Assembly (NCBI GenBank): GCA_035633115.1
Contig: DASQFN010000115.1
Span: 1-48,927 of the forward strand
Direction: 5' to 3'
DNA: 48,927 nt
DNA from: Gemmatimonadaceae bacterium
GTDB lineage: Bacteria; Gemmatimonadota; Gemmatimonadetes; Gemmatimonadales; Gemmatimonadaceae
This document shows positions 17,293 through 26,461 of this stretch, one piece after another. The translations under genes were made by a program, and so were the position numbers. The notes below the pieces were generated by a model. That model was given only the letters and a program-made list of their open reading frames with translations. It ran no database searches and was not told the origin of the DNA. Position 1 is the stretch's first letter. Each line of letters opens with the position of its first letter.

Positions 17293-17829
17293 TCTTCTTC
17301 GGCGATCAATTCCTGTTTGGTGTCTTGACGGAACGTTCGAAAGCGTGCGGCGGTAGGTGTAAGGTGCGTGTCGAGAAGGGCAGACTTGCTCCTGGCCGAA
17401 AGTTGCGTCGCCTGCCGTCGAGGCGGGAACGAAATCGACACTGCCGTTCTGGCCTGCGACCATGCCATCAATGCTGATGAATTTCTGAAGCCTCTCGAAT
17501 TGATATGCTTCGCGAAGTCGTGATTGATCACCGATGGGAACCCAGACTCGTTCTCCCGCCTTGAGCCCAAGTCGCGCGAGTTTCCATTGCACCCTGACAT
17601 GATCGGAAATGATTCTTGTCTTGAGAATGTCGTCGATTTCTTCCGGTCGACTTCGATGAGCGGCGATAGAGGCTGGGCCGCGATCGGGAGTGCATCCGGG
17701 ATTTTCTGCGAAACCGTTTCGCCCTCCTGGATTCTTCGAGGATTGAGTACAGATCATCGAAATGCGCATGGAACTGTTCGAGTCTCGTCGGAAAAACAGT
17801 GGTGAATCCGCGGAGACGATATGAATCAA
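17293..17829 (-). pseudogene. unidentified gene remnant with frame changes
   Basis: Coding-like minus-strand segments occur in two frames: one with TVFPTRLEQFHAHFDDLYSI (near 17780) and one with DHVRVQWKLARLGLKAGERV (near 17590). The second has the look of the entry helix of an uncharacterised restriction-like or DUF domain, but I cannot assign a family. It probably represents a broken gene. Confidence 0.35.
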
Positions 17830-17923
17830 ACAAGGGCGCAGAGGACTAAATGTAGCTTTCCTTTCCCCTGCAAAGAACGAGAGTAGTCGTGCGAGACACA
17901 GCGACTTATCGCATCATTGACGC

Positions 17924-19261
17924 ATGGTCGATCCAGACGAATTTCGCCGAATGGTGCTCGAGGAGCGGACGCTGCCCACGGTCGTCACGCCGATGATCCT
18001 CCGGCAGGGCGAGGTCGCCCACCTCCGGATGCCGCGCGCAGTCTGGCGCGAGCTTGGTGCCTCCACGGGCGCGTTCGGAGTAACCGGATTTGCCGTCCTC
18101 GGAACGGGCCGACTGTTCGTGACCAACCAGCGGATCATTCTCGATGGTGTAGCGGATGATCTGAGCATCGAGTATCGCGAAGTCGAGGGTGTAGCCGTGT
18201 CGGATGGAATGCTTCTCATCCAGCGAATCGGAAAGCTCGATCCGTATCTGGAGCTGAACTCTCCTGGATGGCTGGACGCGGTGCTTCTGCTCATCGAGCG
18301 GGCTCGGCGTGGCGATCGTCCGTTGCGCGAGTATCTGGACGGGGCGGCGCCGGAATCGCCGTCCGCAGCCGGTGAACCGAGCACCGAGCGTGCGCGTCAG
18401 GCGGCGGAGTCAGTGGCGAGCGCCAGCAAAGGCGCCGATTCTCCACCGCCTACGCTCGACCAGCTGCTGTCGAAGCTCGACAAGCTGGTGGGCCTCGAGA
18501 ACGTGAAGAAAGAGATACGAACTCTGGTAAACGTCGCGCGCGTGCGCGAGATGCGGCGGAAGGAAGGGCTCAAGGCCCCGCCTTCCGCATATCATATGGT
18601 ATTCGTCGGGCCTCCGGGGACCGGCAAGACGACAATTGCCCGGCTGCTGGGATCGATCTTCCATGCGCTCGGCCTGTTGTCGAAGGGGCATCTCACGGAG
18701 GTGGATCGGGCGGAGCTCGTTGCCGGATATGTCGGGCAGACGGCGATCAAGACCGATGCGGTGGTGAAGGACGCGCTCGGCGGAGTGCTGTTCATCGACG
18801 AAGCGTATAGTCTGGCGCCGGAAGACTCCGGGCACGACTTCGGTGATGAGGCGATCGAAACTCTGTTGAAGCTGATGGAGGATCATCGCGACGACCTGGT
18901 GGTGATCGCCGCCGGCTATCGTGAGCGGATGGAGAGCTTCATCGAGTCGAACCCCGGGCTTCGCTCGCGGTTCACGCGGTTCATCGATTTTCCTGACTAT
19001 TCGCCCGACGAGCTCACGGCGATTTTCACGCGAATGGTCGAAGAGGACGGGTACACGCTCGGACCGGGTGCGGTCGAGTCCGTGAAAGTGATTCTCGCGA
19101 GAGAGTATGAATCGCGGAGCGAGAACTTCGGGAATGCACGGCTGGTGCGGAATCTCTTCGAGCGGAGTCTGACGTCGCAGGCGAACCGGCTAGTCAGCGC
19201 GACGCCCTCGCGCGCTGACCTGTGCGTGATCGCGGAGTCAGACATTACTGCCACAGCCTGA
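17924..19261 (+). CDS. CbbX/SpoVK-type AAA+ ATPase with N-terminal beta-rich domain
   Basis: A 445-residue AAA+ ATPase of the CbbX/SpoVK family. Walker A is GPPGTGKT (229-236), Walker B is VLFIDEAY (D292, E293), and the R-finger/sensor region reads RSRFTRFIDFPDY. Residues about 1-135 form a separate domain whose strands (TGRLFVTNQRIILDG, LSIEYREVEGVAVSDGMLLI) resemble a GRAM/PH-like membrane- or protein-binding fold. A low-complexity linker at 140-175 joins them. No RuBisCO genes are near, so a CbbX role is unlikely. Likely a remodelling ATPase of unknown target. Confidence 0.8.
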   Translation: MVDPDEFRRMVLEERTLPTVVTPMILRQGEVAHLRMPRAVWRELGASTGAFGVTGFAVLGTGRLFVTNQRIILDGVADDLSIEYREVEGVAVSDGMLLIQRIGKLDPYLELNSPGWLDAVLLLIERARRGDRPLREYLDGAAPESPSAAGEPSTERARQAAESVASASKGADSPPPTLDQLLSKLDKLVGLENVKKEIRTLVNVARVREMRRKEGLKAPPSAYHMVFVGPPGTGKTTIARLLGSIFHALGLLSKGHLTEVDRAELVAGYVGQTAIKTDAVVKDALGGVLFIDEAYSLAPEDSGHDFGDEAIETLLKLMEDHRDDLVVIAAGYRERMESFIESNPGLRSRFTRFIDFPDYSPDELTAIFTRMVEEDGYTLGPGAVESVKVILAREYESRSENFGNARLVRNLFERSLTSQANRLVSATPSRADLCVIAESDITATA

Positions 19262-19287
19262 GGTGACCGTTAAAGCCTAACGAGGGC

Positions 19288-20106
19288 CTAGGCGGGAACC
19301 TGTAGCGCAAGAGGAAGGTCCGGATTCATTAGGGAGCTGCCACCATCAACGGAAACAGCTTGCCCGGTGACGAATCGGGCTTCGTCACAACAGAGCAGCG
19401 CGCAAACATCCGCGACGTCCGCGGGCCTGCATCGCCTTCGCATTGGTGTCCAACCCGATTCCGCCCAGTCCTTCACCGCATCCTGCACAGCCTGAGGTGT
19501 CTGTCCCAGCACGGTCGTCTCGTCGGAGAAGCCGGGGCTGACCGTGTTCACGGTTATACCATGCCGGCCCAGTGCGACGGCGAAATAACGGGACATGCTG
19601 TCGAGCGCCGCCTTGGCCGATCCCATGCCGACCCATGGTTGCCAGCCGCCGGTGCGTCCTCCTGGAGTGTACGTAAGCGCCAGAATCCTGCCGCCCCCGC
19701 TCATGTACCTTGCAGCCGTCCTCGCGCAGACAAAAAATGCTCGCGCTTGAGAATCAAAAGCGAGCTGCCACTTGGCGAGCGGAACCTCTGTCGACAACGC
19801 GTGCTCATAAATCTCTTCCATCGGAGGGATCACGCTGTGTATGAAGATGTCGCAGCCGCCGAGCTTTTCCGCTGCTTCCTTTACGATGTTCTCAGCCACG
19901 GTTGCGTCGGACACGTCTCCTTGCACGAGAACGCCCATCGCGCCAGCGCTCCGGACTTGAGACACCGTCGTTTCTGCTTCCGCCTTACGAGTACGATAGT
20001 GCACGGCGATCTTTTCGACCCCCTCTGTTGCCAGCTTGACGGCAATCCCACGACCAATGCCGCGAGAGCTCCCAGTGATGAGGGCGGTGTTAAATGGTAT
20101 GTGCAT
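19288..20106 (-). CDS. short-chain dehydrogenase/reductase with altered catalytic Tyr
   Basis: A 272-residue SDR with a classical NAD(P)-binding TGSSRGIGRG motif and a C-terminal GQAVSVDGGSS, closest in look to FabI/FabL-like enoyl reductases. The segment before the conserved Lys reads PWVGMGSAK: neither YxxxK (Met at that place) nor Yx6K (Trp at that place) is satisfied. It therefore may not be a normal oxidoreductase. Convergent with the AAA gene; only 26 bp separate their stops. Confidence 0.75.
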   Translation of the reverse strand: MHIPFNTALITGSSRGIGRGIAVKLATEGVEKIAVHYRTRKAEAETTVSQVRSAGAMGVLVQGDVSDATVAENIVKEAAEKLGGCDIFIHSVIPPMEEIYEHALSTEVPLAKWQLAFDSQARAFFVCARTAARYMSGGGRILALTYTPGGRTGGWQPWVGMGSAKAALDSMSRYFAVALGRHGITVNTVSPGFSDETTVLGQTPQAVQDAVKDWAESGWTPMRRRCRPADVADVCALLCCDEARFVTGQAVSVDGGSSLMNPDLPLALQVPA

Positions 20107-20399
20107 GTACTCTCCTGATGCGGTAGTAAATCTTTACGCGCTGATCCCGCGGCGTGCACTTGCGCGGAATTGGATTCAGGTTCTCGAGCGAGTCTGCTTC
20201 CTTGCAGTGCGCTCGATAAATGGCGGAGTCGGCGAATACTGTGCCAACGCTGGTTGGGCTGGGAACCTTGCCGATCGCGCCGCTTCAGGCCGGCAGGCGA
20301 GAAGCAGACATGCACCCACGCAAATGGATCTCATTGCGAACTCGTCCTCGAGCGCGATGCGAGCTGCGGCCGAGCTACGCGGCTGCCAGCTTCCGTTTG
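20107..20399. other. intergenic, no gene recognised
   Basis: About 290 bp upstream of the SDR gene and downstream of the lipocalin-like gene. It presumably holds the SDR promoter. No RNA gene or convincing small gene is seen. Confidence 0.4.
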
Positions 20400-20978
20400 C
20401 TAGGCAGCTGCCGTAGTGCGGATCATGCGCTCTATGGTGCTCGTCTCCAGGTAAGCACTCGATGGCGGGGGACGCCGTTTACCTCCGCTCGAAGATCGAT
20501 GAATAGCCGCCCTCCTTCGATTCGAATCGCGGCGGTAAGTCACACCTACTTCATCGGGGCGCAGGCTCGTTTCCACGAAGTGCGCAATCGAGTCTCCGGC
20601 GGCGCTGACCTGATAGCGGCCGAAGTATGCATAGTAGCCGCCAAATAGGTCGCGAAGCTGGTCCACCTCGAGTGCAGCGAATGGATCGGCGCCGGCCAGT
20701 CGAGCGACGTTGGACCCGGAGTCAGTGCGTTCCGGGAGCACGGGTCGCGGATCACGCATGAATTGCACACTCATATGCCCCGATGCGGAATAGATAATCG
20801 CACCTGTGGGGCGTCGGCCCATCCAATAGGATACGGATCCGTTCTGAAGCGTGTCGACAATGCTGTCGAGCAGCCACGTTCCGACGATGGGAGATTGAGC
20901 AGGGACGCTCTGCGCTCGAACCGGTGCAGCGACCGTGGCGATGGCGCAAGCAACGCAGAATAGTCGTCGATTTGTCAT
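20400..20978 (-). pseudogene. lipocalin-like domain protein with C-terminal frameshift
   Basis: Start ATG 20978 has SD AAGGGA. A signal peptide is followed by a lipocalin-like (Lipocalin_5-type) domain: SPIVGTWLLDSI, TGAIIYSASGHMSVQFM and YYAYFGRYQVS. Near 20521-20527 the frame is lost: after DEVGVTYRRD the expected last strands (EGGRLFIDLRAEV, HRVLTWRR) are in another frame ending at 20432. One surplus base explains this. As written, the product carries an Arg-rich tail to 20400. It could be a real mutation or a sequencing error. Confidence 0.7.
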
Positions 20979-21024
20979 TCGTCCCTTTTGGTAAGTGATT
21001 GCCACGCGCGTCGTGCAAGGATCG

Positions 21025-21765
21025 CTAACGCGTGAATGTCATTCTCACGACCTGCTTGACGGGACACCCGGCCACGCGGGCGGGAGAGAAACGCCACTCG
21101 GGAATCACGGCCCGTATCGCGTTGACTGCCGTAGAGTCGAGCTCGGCAGGGCCCTTGACCGTGGCTGGGTCAGCGCGTCCGGCAGTGTCGACAACGACGG
21201 AAGCAACGAATTGGCGGAGCCCGCCGGGTAAGAACGCGGGCATCGGGTTGCTCGACTGCAGTCTCGCCGGCTCGATCGTCGACGTGCCTCTCCCCGGGAC
21301 CGCGGCCATGCGCGTAAGGCAGTCGGGTCCGCCGGTCTGGGCGACGAACGCCGGTGCGCTCGGCGCTGTTGGGGCGATGTAGGCCGGCGCGCCTTGCGCG
21401 GCATTCTTGATCTCCACGAGGACGATGCGAACGGGAGTCTTGCCGATGTTTGTCGCATAGTGGCGCCCCAGTGCGTTCCTCCAATGAGCTACTCCCTGCC
21501 ACTCCTCACTGACGATTGAAGTGCCGTCCGCCTGTGTTATGCGCAGTGTGCCGCCGTTCACGACATAAGAGACTTTTGCAGGATGCGTGTGCCATTCGTC
21601 GCGCTGGCCGGGCTGCAACACGTACTCGACGACGCGCACCTCTGCGTTGTCGAGCAGTACTCGATACCGGTTGGGCGAGACTCGGACCGCATCGACCGCT
21701 TGCGCATCTGCCGGACGTGGGAATCCGGCACACGCGATAAAACACATCAGTACTCGAAGCTTCAT
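21025..21765 (-). CDS. exported cupin / TonB C-terminal-domain fusion
   Basis: A 246-residue protein. The signal peptide (MKLRVLMCFIACAGFPRPAD) is followed by a cupin barrel at about 30-115 (EYVLQPGQRDEWHTHPAKVS with metal-type His residues). After an Ala/Pro-rich linker comes a TonB-like C-terminal domain (about 175-246: RQFVASVVVDTAGRADPATV, then NAIRAVIPEWRFSPARVAG). TonB_C modules on non-membrane proteins are frequent in this kind of genome, but fusion to a cupin is unusual. It could sense a ligand and dock on outer-membrane machinery; this is speculation. Confidence 0.75.
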   Translation of the reverse strand: MKLRVLMCFIACAGFPRPADAQAVDAVRVSPNRYRVLLDNAEVRVVEYVLQPGQRDEWHTHPAKVSYVVNGGTLRITQADGTSIVSEEWQGVAHWRNALGRHYATNIGKTPVRIVLVEIKNAAQGAPAYIAPTAPSAPAFVAQTGGPDCLTRMAAVPGRGTSTIEPARLQSSNPMPAFLPGGLRQFVASVVVDTAGRADPATVKGPAELDSTAVNAIRAVIPEWRFSPARVAGCPVKQVVRMTFTR

Positions 21766-21825
21766 TTCATCTCCAATGGCGTTGAGCGTTACTCCGTTAC
21801 TTCGCGCGACTCGTGCGCACGCTGG

Positions 21826-22215
21826 TCAGGCACCGGCGTCGCCGGAATACACGTCCGTACTCAAGTAGCGCAGCCCGGAATCGACAACAATGGTGGCGAC
21901 CGTAGCACCAGGGCAAAGCTGCTCGGCGATGCGGATCGCCGCAACGACGTTCGCCCCGGTCGATGCGCCTGCAAAGATCCCTTCCTCACGCGCCAAACGC
22001 CGAGCCATGTCCTTTGCTTCCTTTGTTGTCACGGTCTGAATGTCGTTCACGAGGTCAGGTTCCCACAACGGCGGAATGAATCCAATGCCGATGCCTTCGA
22101 TTTTGTGCGAGCCGGATGGCTTCCCCGACAGAACGGCAGACTCCGCGGGCTCGACAGCGATGGTTCGGATGCGATCGTTGTGTTTCAGCAGGGATCTCGT
22201 GACGCCATGAATCGA
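21826..22215 (-). pseudogene. 3' fragment of a cysteine synthase-type PLP enzyme
   Basis: From about 22215 the minus strand reads GVTRSLLKHNDRIRTIAVEP, HKIEGIGIGFIPPLW, EEGIFAGASTGANV and VVDSGLRYLST in one frame ending at 21826: the last third of a CysK/CysM-type enzyme. The PLP lysine and substrate loop are absent and no start is in place. The fragment begins about 45 bp beyond the R' end of the lone integron cassette, so cassette insertion and gene breakage may be connected. Confidence 0.75.
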
Positions 22216-22260
22216 ATGCCTGATCGTGAGTCATAGAGAACGAAATGATGAGGCTTTGAT

Positions 22261-22318
22261 ACGTAACGCTCTGCATTTCAGCTGCGGGGGCCCGCGTCAG
22301 CTGCAAATGCGGTTAGCC
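22261..22318 (-). repeat. integron attC site of a lone cassette (58 bp, minus strand)
   Basis: On the minus strand R'' is GGCTAAC (22318-22312) and R' is GTTACGT (22267-22261). Between them arms GCATTT.G.CAGCTG.A.CGCGGG and CCCG.CAGCTG.AAATGC pair. The unpaired G and A fall in the same places as in the array's attC sites and set the minus orientation. GGCTAAC is the reverse complement of GTTAGCC at 24253-24247, which marks the other end of the cassette. Confidence 0.88.
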
Positions 22319-22417
22319 AGCCACGCGACCTTGCACGAGAGGGCCCTGTTCGTGTCAACCCGTAGGGAGACGCCGTGCCGATGTCGACACCAAGAGCTTC
22401 CTTGGGGCACAATCCTC

Positions 22418-24229
22418 CTACCTAACTCTCGCGACCCGTCGGCTCGCCTCCTGGGTCCGAATGAAGAAGAGGGCATCCAAAACCTCGCTCCACGGTGCAT
22501 GCTCGCTGATGTGGAAGAGAGGACGTGCCAGGAATGCTCCGCCGGGCCACTGCTGGCGTCCACGGGCTTCACGGAGGTTGACCCACGCCAGTTCATGACC
22601 CGCGGCGTCCATTAACTCCTCGAACTCAAACGCCGGATGCTGGTCTGGCACGAGGCTCTGCTGTTGTTCTTCCGGTTGGTTTGCAAAGCGGGCTGTCCCG
22701 GTGTACGACACGAAGCCGACCGCGAAGCTCTCTCTGCGGAGGGCCTCCCACAACCCCTGCCCCATCGTAAACCCCTGCTTCCTGCCGGAAACCGTGTGCT
22801 GTGGGTTGCGCATGACGTGACCGGTGTGCGCCCACACGATGATCTTGCGCCCCCTGTAGTAGCGGTTCACCAGCCACAGCAGGTTGTCAGCCATCTGACG
22901 GTCCCGGATCAATTCCGCGTCCTGGCTCGGATAATCGAGGTAATAGCGGGCTGTGACCGACGTACTGCGGAGCAACTGCGCCCAGAACAGTGCGTCGCGT
23001 CCCGAGTGGCTTCTCTCCACTTGCGCCGCTGTCGTCCGCAGACTCTCGAGGAATTCGGCTTGCTCGGCCGGTGTTGGTGATTGTTGCCGATCGCGCCCAG
23101 AGCGCCCGCCGTAGGTTCTCGCGAGAATCCAGCTTGGGGTGCTCTCCAAATCGGCGAGCGGACCGCCAACGCCGGTGCGCGTGAGGAACTCCCGAAGATT
23201 GGGGAGAAGGGAGTCCCGCGAGGCCGAGAAGCGGCCCACACCGACGATGTCGAAGGCAGTCAACTCTAACGGGTGAGCGGAGCGCGCCGACGCTGCCACA
23301 TATCGGATAAGGGGCTGAACCTGCTCGGACATCGCCCAAATGGGATACGCTCCCTGGGAGAACGCCGCGCGAGGCTCAGCGCCGGTCTGGAGTGCTCGCC
23401 ACGCGACCCTGGTCCCGAAGAGCTCCCCCTCGAAGGCAAGCACGTCGAAGCCCATCTGCCGATGCAGGAACTTGACCAGCCGGGTCTTCGCCGTGAAATC
23501 GGACCCATCGCCGTGATCGGCCTCGCCGAGCAGCACGACGCGGACTCCCCGTAGCTGCTTACGCAGGAATTGGAGGTCCGAGAAATCCCCGTCTTCGGGA
23601 TCGATCGACCGAATCCTTTGCGCATGCTCCCGAAGCCAAGCGGTCCGCGAGTCGGTTCGTAGGTCCTCCCTGATCGCTGCCTGGATCCCCGCCGAGCGGT
23701 ACTCCGCTACCTGCACCTTGAATACAGGAACGGGCTGGCCAATCCCGACGGGGATGCTGAGTTCGACGACGTAGCGGCCCGAGGTGGACGCTTGGAAGGC
23801 AAGGGCAGCAAGACGCGGAGCCGTGTACTCTGCTGAATCGGGCCTGACCCACCTCACCTGGAACCGGTGGTCGTCGTAGGGCCCAAAGGCTTGGACGCGA
23901 GCATATCCCGCCTCGATGTCGACGGAAATGCGGATGAACTCGCCATCCTGGAGGAAGAGCTCGAAACACTTGGCCTCACCAGGTCCGAGAGAACCTGTCC
24001 GCGCCTCGAACGGCGCCAACTGTGGAAGCTGTTCCGCTGCCACAGGACACGCGGGCCCTTCTCGGGAGGCCTGCGCCTCGACCGACGCTGGCAGTGCGGC
24101 GCCGACCGTCAGAGCAACTCCGAGACGGTGGATGGCGAGGGTCATGTAGTGTGCGAAAAAGTTCAAGCCATGGGCCCGGTCACGAGACTGCCCGTCGAAC
24201 AATCCTTGCTCCTGGTTGGACCGTACCAT
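22418..24229 (-). CDS. erythromycin-esterase-family protein (lone integron cassette)
   Basis: Up to 603 residues. The C-terminal two-thirds is an erythromycin esterase/TikiB-type domain with GEADHG (residues 235-240, catalytic Glu and His positions), VLAFEGE and IIVWAHTGHV. An N-terminal beta domain (about 70-180) resembles a PPC module. ATG 24229 has an SD-like GAGGA; ATG 24145 is an alternative that begins directly with a signal peptide (TLAIHRLGVALTVGAALPAS). Ere enzymes of pathogens lack both signal and N-domain, so macrolide hydrolysis is possible but unproven. It lies alone between cassette boundaries. Confidence 0.82.
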   Translation of the reverse strand: MVRSNQEQGLFDGQSRDRAHGLNFFAHYMTLAIHRLGVALTVGAALPASVEAQASREGPACPVAAEQLPQLAPFEARTGSLGPGEAKCFELFLQDGEFIRISVDIEAGYARVQAFGPYDDHRFQVRWVRPDSAEYTAPRLAALAFQASTSGRYVVELSIPVGIGQPVPVFKVQVAEYRSAGIQAAIREDLRTDSRTAWLREHAQRIRSIDPEDGDFSDLQFLRKQLRGVRVVLLGEADHGDGSDFTAKTRLVKFLHRQMGFDVLAFEGELFGTRVAWRALQTGAEPRAAFSQGAYPIWAMSEQVQPLIRYVAASARSAHPLELTAFDIVGVGRFSASRDSLLPNLREFLTRTGVGGPLADLESTPSWILARTYGGRSGRDRQQSPTPAEQAEFLESLRTTAAQVERSHSGRDALFWAQLLRSTSVTARYYLDYPSQDAELIRDRQMADNLLWLVNRYYRGRKIIVWAHTGHVMRNPQHTVSGRKQGFTMGQGLWEALRRESFAVGFVSYTGTARFANQPEEQQQSLVPDQHPAFEFEELMDAAGHELAWVNLREARGRQQWPGGAFLARPLFHISEHAPWSEVLDALFFIRTQEASRRVARVR

Positions 24230-24583
24230 CGAGGGTCCTCGGGTCTGGCTAACTAAATATTAGACGGGGAGAATATACTGCCGAGCGCAGACAAATCCTT
24301 CGATCTTCGCAGGCAATGTCGCATCTGCGAGAGGCGACTCGTCGCAACAGTTGATTCAGCAATCGGTTGGCGGAGACCTGGGAGTTCGACGGAGGGAAAG
24401 GCTGCGAAAGTTCGCAGCATAACGTCGCGACGAGCTTGTGGATGACCCAAGCATTCGTCGTAAGCACTCCTCGCCCTCGGCCTAAAGAAGATCAGCCGGA
24501 CTCCTCAGGCCAAGGCCGCCCTTATTCTTCCGTGGGCTCAGACGATTCCAGTCTGGCGCACGAGATATACATTAGAAAGCAAT
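24230..24583. other. 354-bp intergenic region between ere-like gene and thiC
   Basis: This divergent region holds the cassette boundary GTTAGCC (minus, 24253-24247) and a perfect 8-bp hairpin (GCTGCGAA-AG-TTCGCAGC, 24401-24418). The thiC promoter must lie in its right part. No gene is recognised. Confidence 0.5.
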
Positions 24584-25996
<1,413 letters not shown>

Positions 25997-26019
25997 GCGA
26001 CGATTCGGTGCGTCGAGTG

Positions 26020-26087
26020 TTGCGATGATGCTGTAGCCGAGCGTATCTATAGGTTGATTGGACTCGGTCCTTTTGGAGGTCGAGTGC
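26020..26087 (+). promoter_or_regulatory. conserved promoter and start-codon hairpin, copy 1
   Basis: A -35-like TTGCGA (26020-26025) and -10-like TATCTA (26044-26049) are 18 bp apart, the same spacing as in copies 2 and 3. About ten bases on, ACTCG (26062-26066) can pair with CGAGT (26081-26085). The SD GGAGG is in the loop and the GTG start (26084) is in the stem. This stem is the weakest of the three. Confidence 0.65.
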
Positions 26088-26461
26088 CGGTTACAGCAAA
26101 ACTCTCACGCAAATTCTATGAGCGGCTGGGTGACGATATCGCCGCGGAGCTCGTGGACTGGTTCAACGCCGTGGATGCGACATACAAATCAGACCTGAAA
26201 GAGACCAACGAGCTGAACTGGGAGCGGTTCAAGGCGACGCTTCACGAAGAGATTTCGTCGCTGCGTGCGGAGCTGCTTGGAGAGATTTCGTCGCTGCGTG
26301 GCGAGCTGCGTGGGGAGCTGCGTGGGGAAATCTCATCCCTGCGCGGCGATCTCCGATCCGAGATGAAGGCGGTTCAGGCGGATCTCATGAAGTGGATGTT
26401 CATATACTGGTCCGGAACCGTTGCGGCAATTATCGGCATGGGCTATTTCGGTCCCAAGTAA
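26084..26461 (+). CDS. small coiled-coil, tail-anchored protein, copy 1
   Basis: 125 residues from GTG 26084. The N-terminal 35 residues (VPVTAKLSRKFYERLGDDIA, then ELVDWFNAVDATY) are almost the same in all three copies. A charged coiled coil follows with repeated 11-residue units (EISSLRGELRG). A hydrophobic C-terminal segment (MFIYWSGTVAAIIGMGYFG) should span a membrane. It resembles uncharacterised DUF1640/LA_3696-like proteins; function unknown. Its 3' end overlaps the assigned start of the kinase gene by 41 bases. Confidence 0.8.
   Translation: MPVTAKLSRKFYERLGDDIAAELVDWFNAVDATYKSDLKETNELNWERFKATLHEEISSLRAELLGEISSLRGELRGELRGEISSLRGDLRSEMKAVQADLMKWMFIYWSGTVAAIIGMGYFGPK

Noticed and set aside
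19262-19287. GTTAGGC core on the minus strand after the SDR gene
   Set aside because: No paired arms and no matching cassette start; the 26-bp gap is too short for an attC.
20238-20255. TGCCAAC-GCTG-GTTGGGC short palindrome
   Set aside because: Core-like boxes only four bases apart with no arms and no matching second boundary; likely chance.
22418-22426. ACCTAAC/GTTAGGT at the end of the ere-like gene
   Set aside because: It is within the last codons of the gene; the true attC is at 22261-22318.
26020-26084. Leader peptide in the conserved leader of the three-copy unit
   Set aside because: An ATG follows the -35 in all copies but the frames are not conserved and stop early in copies 1 and 3; the ATG also lies before the likely transcription start.
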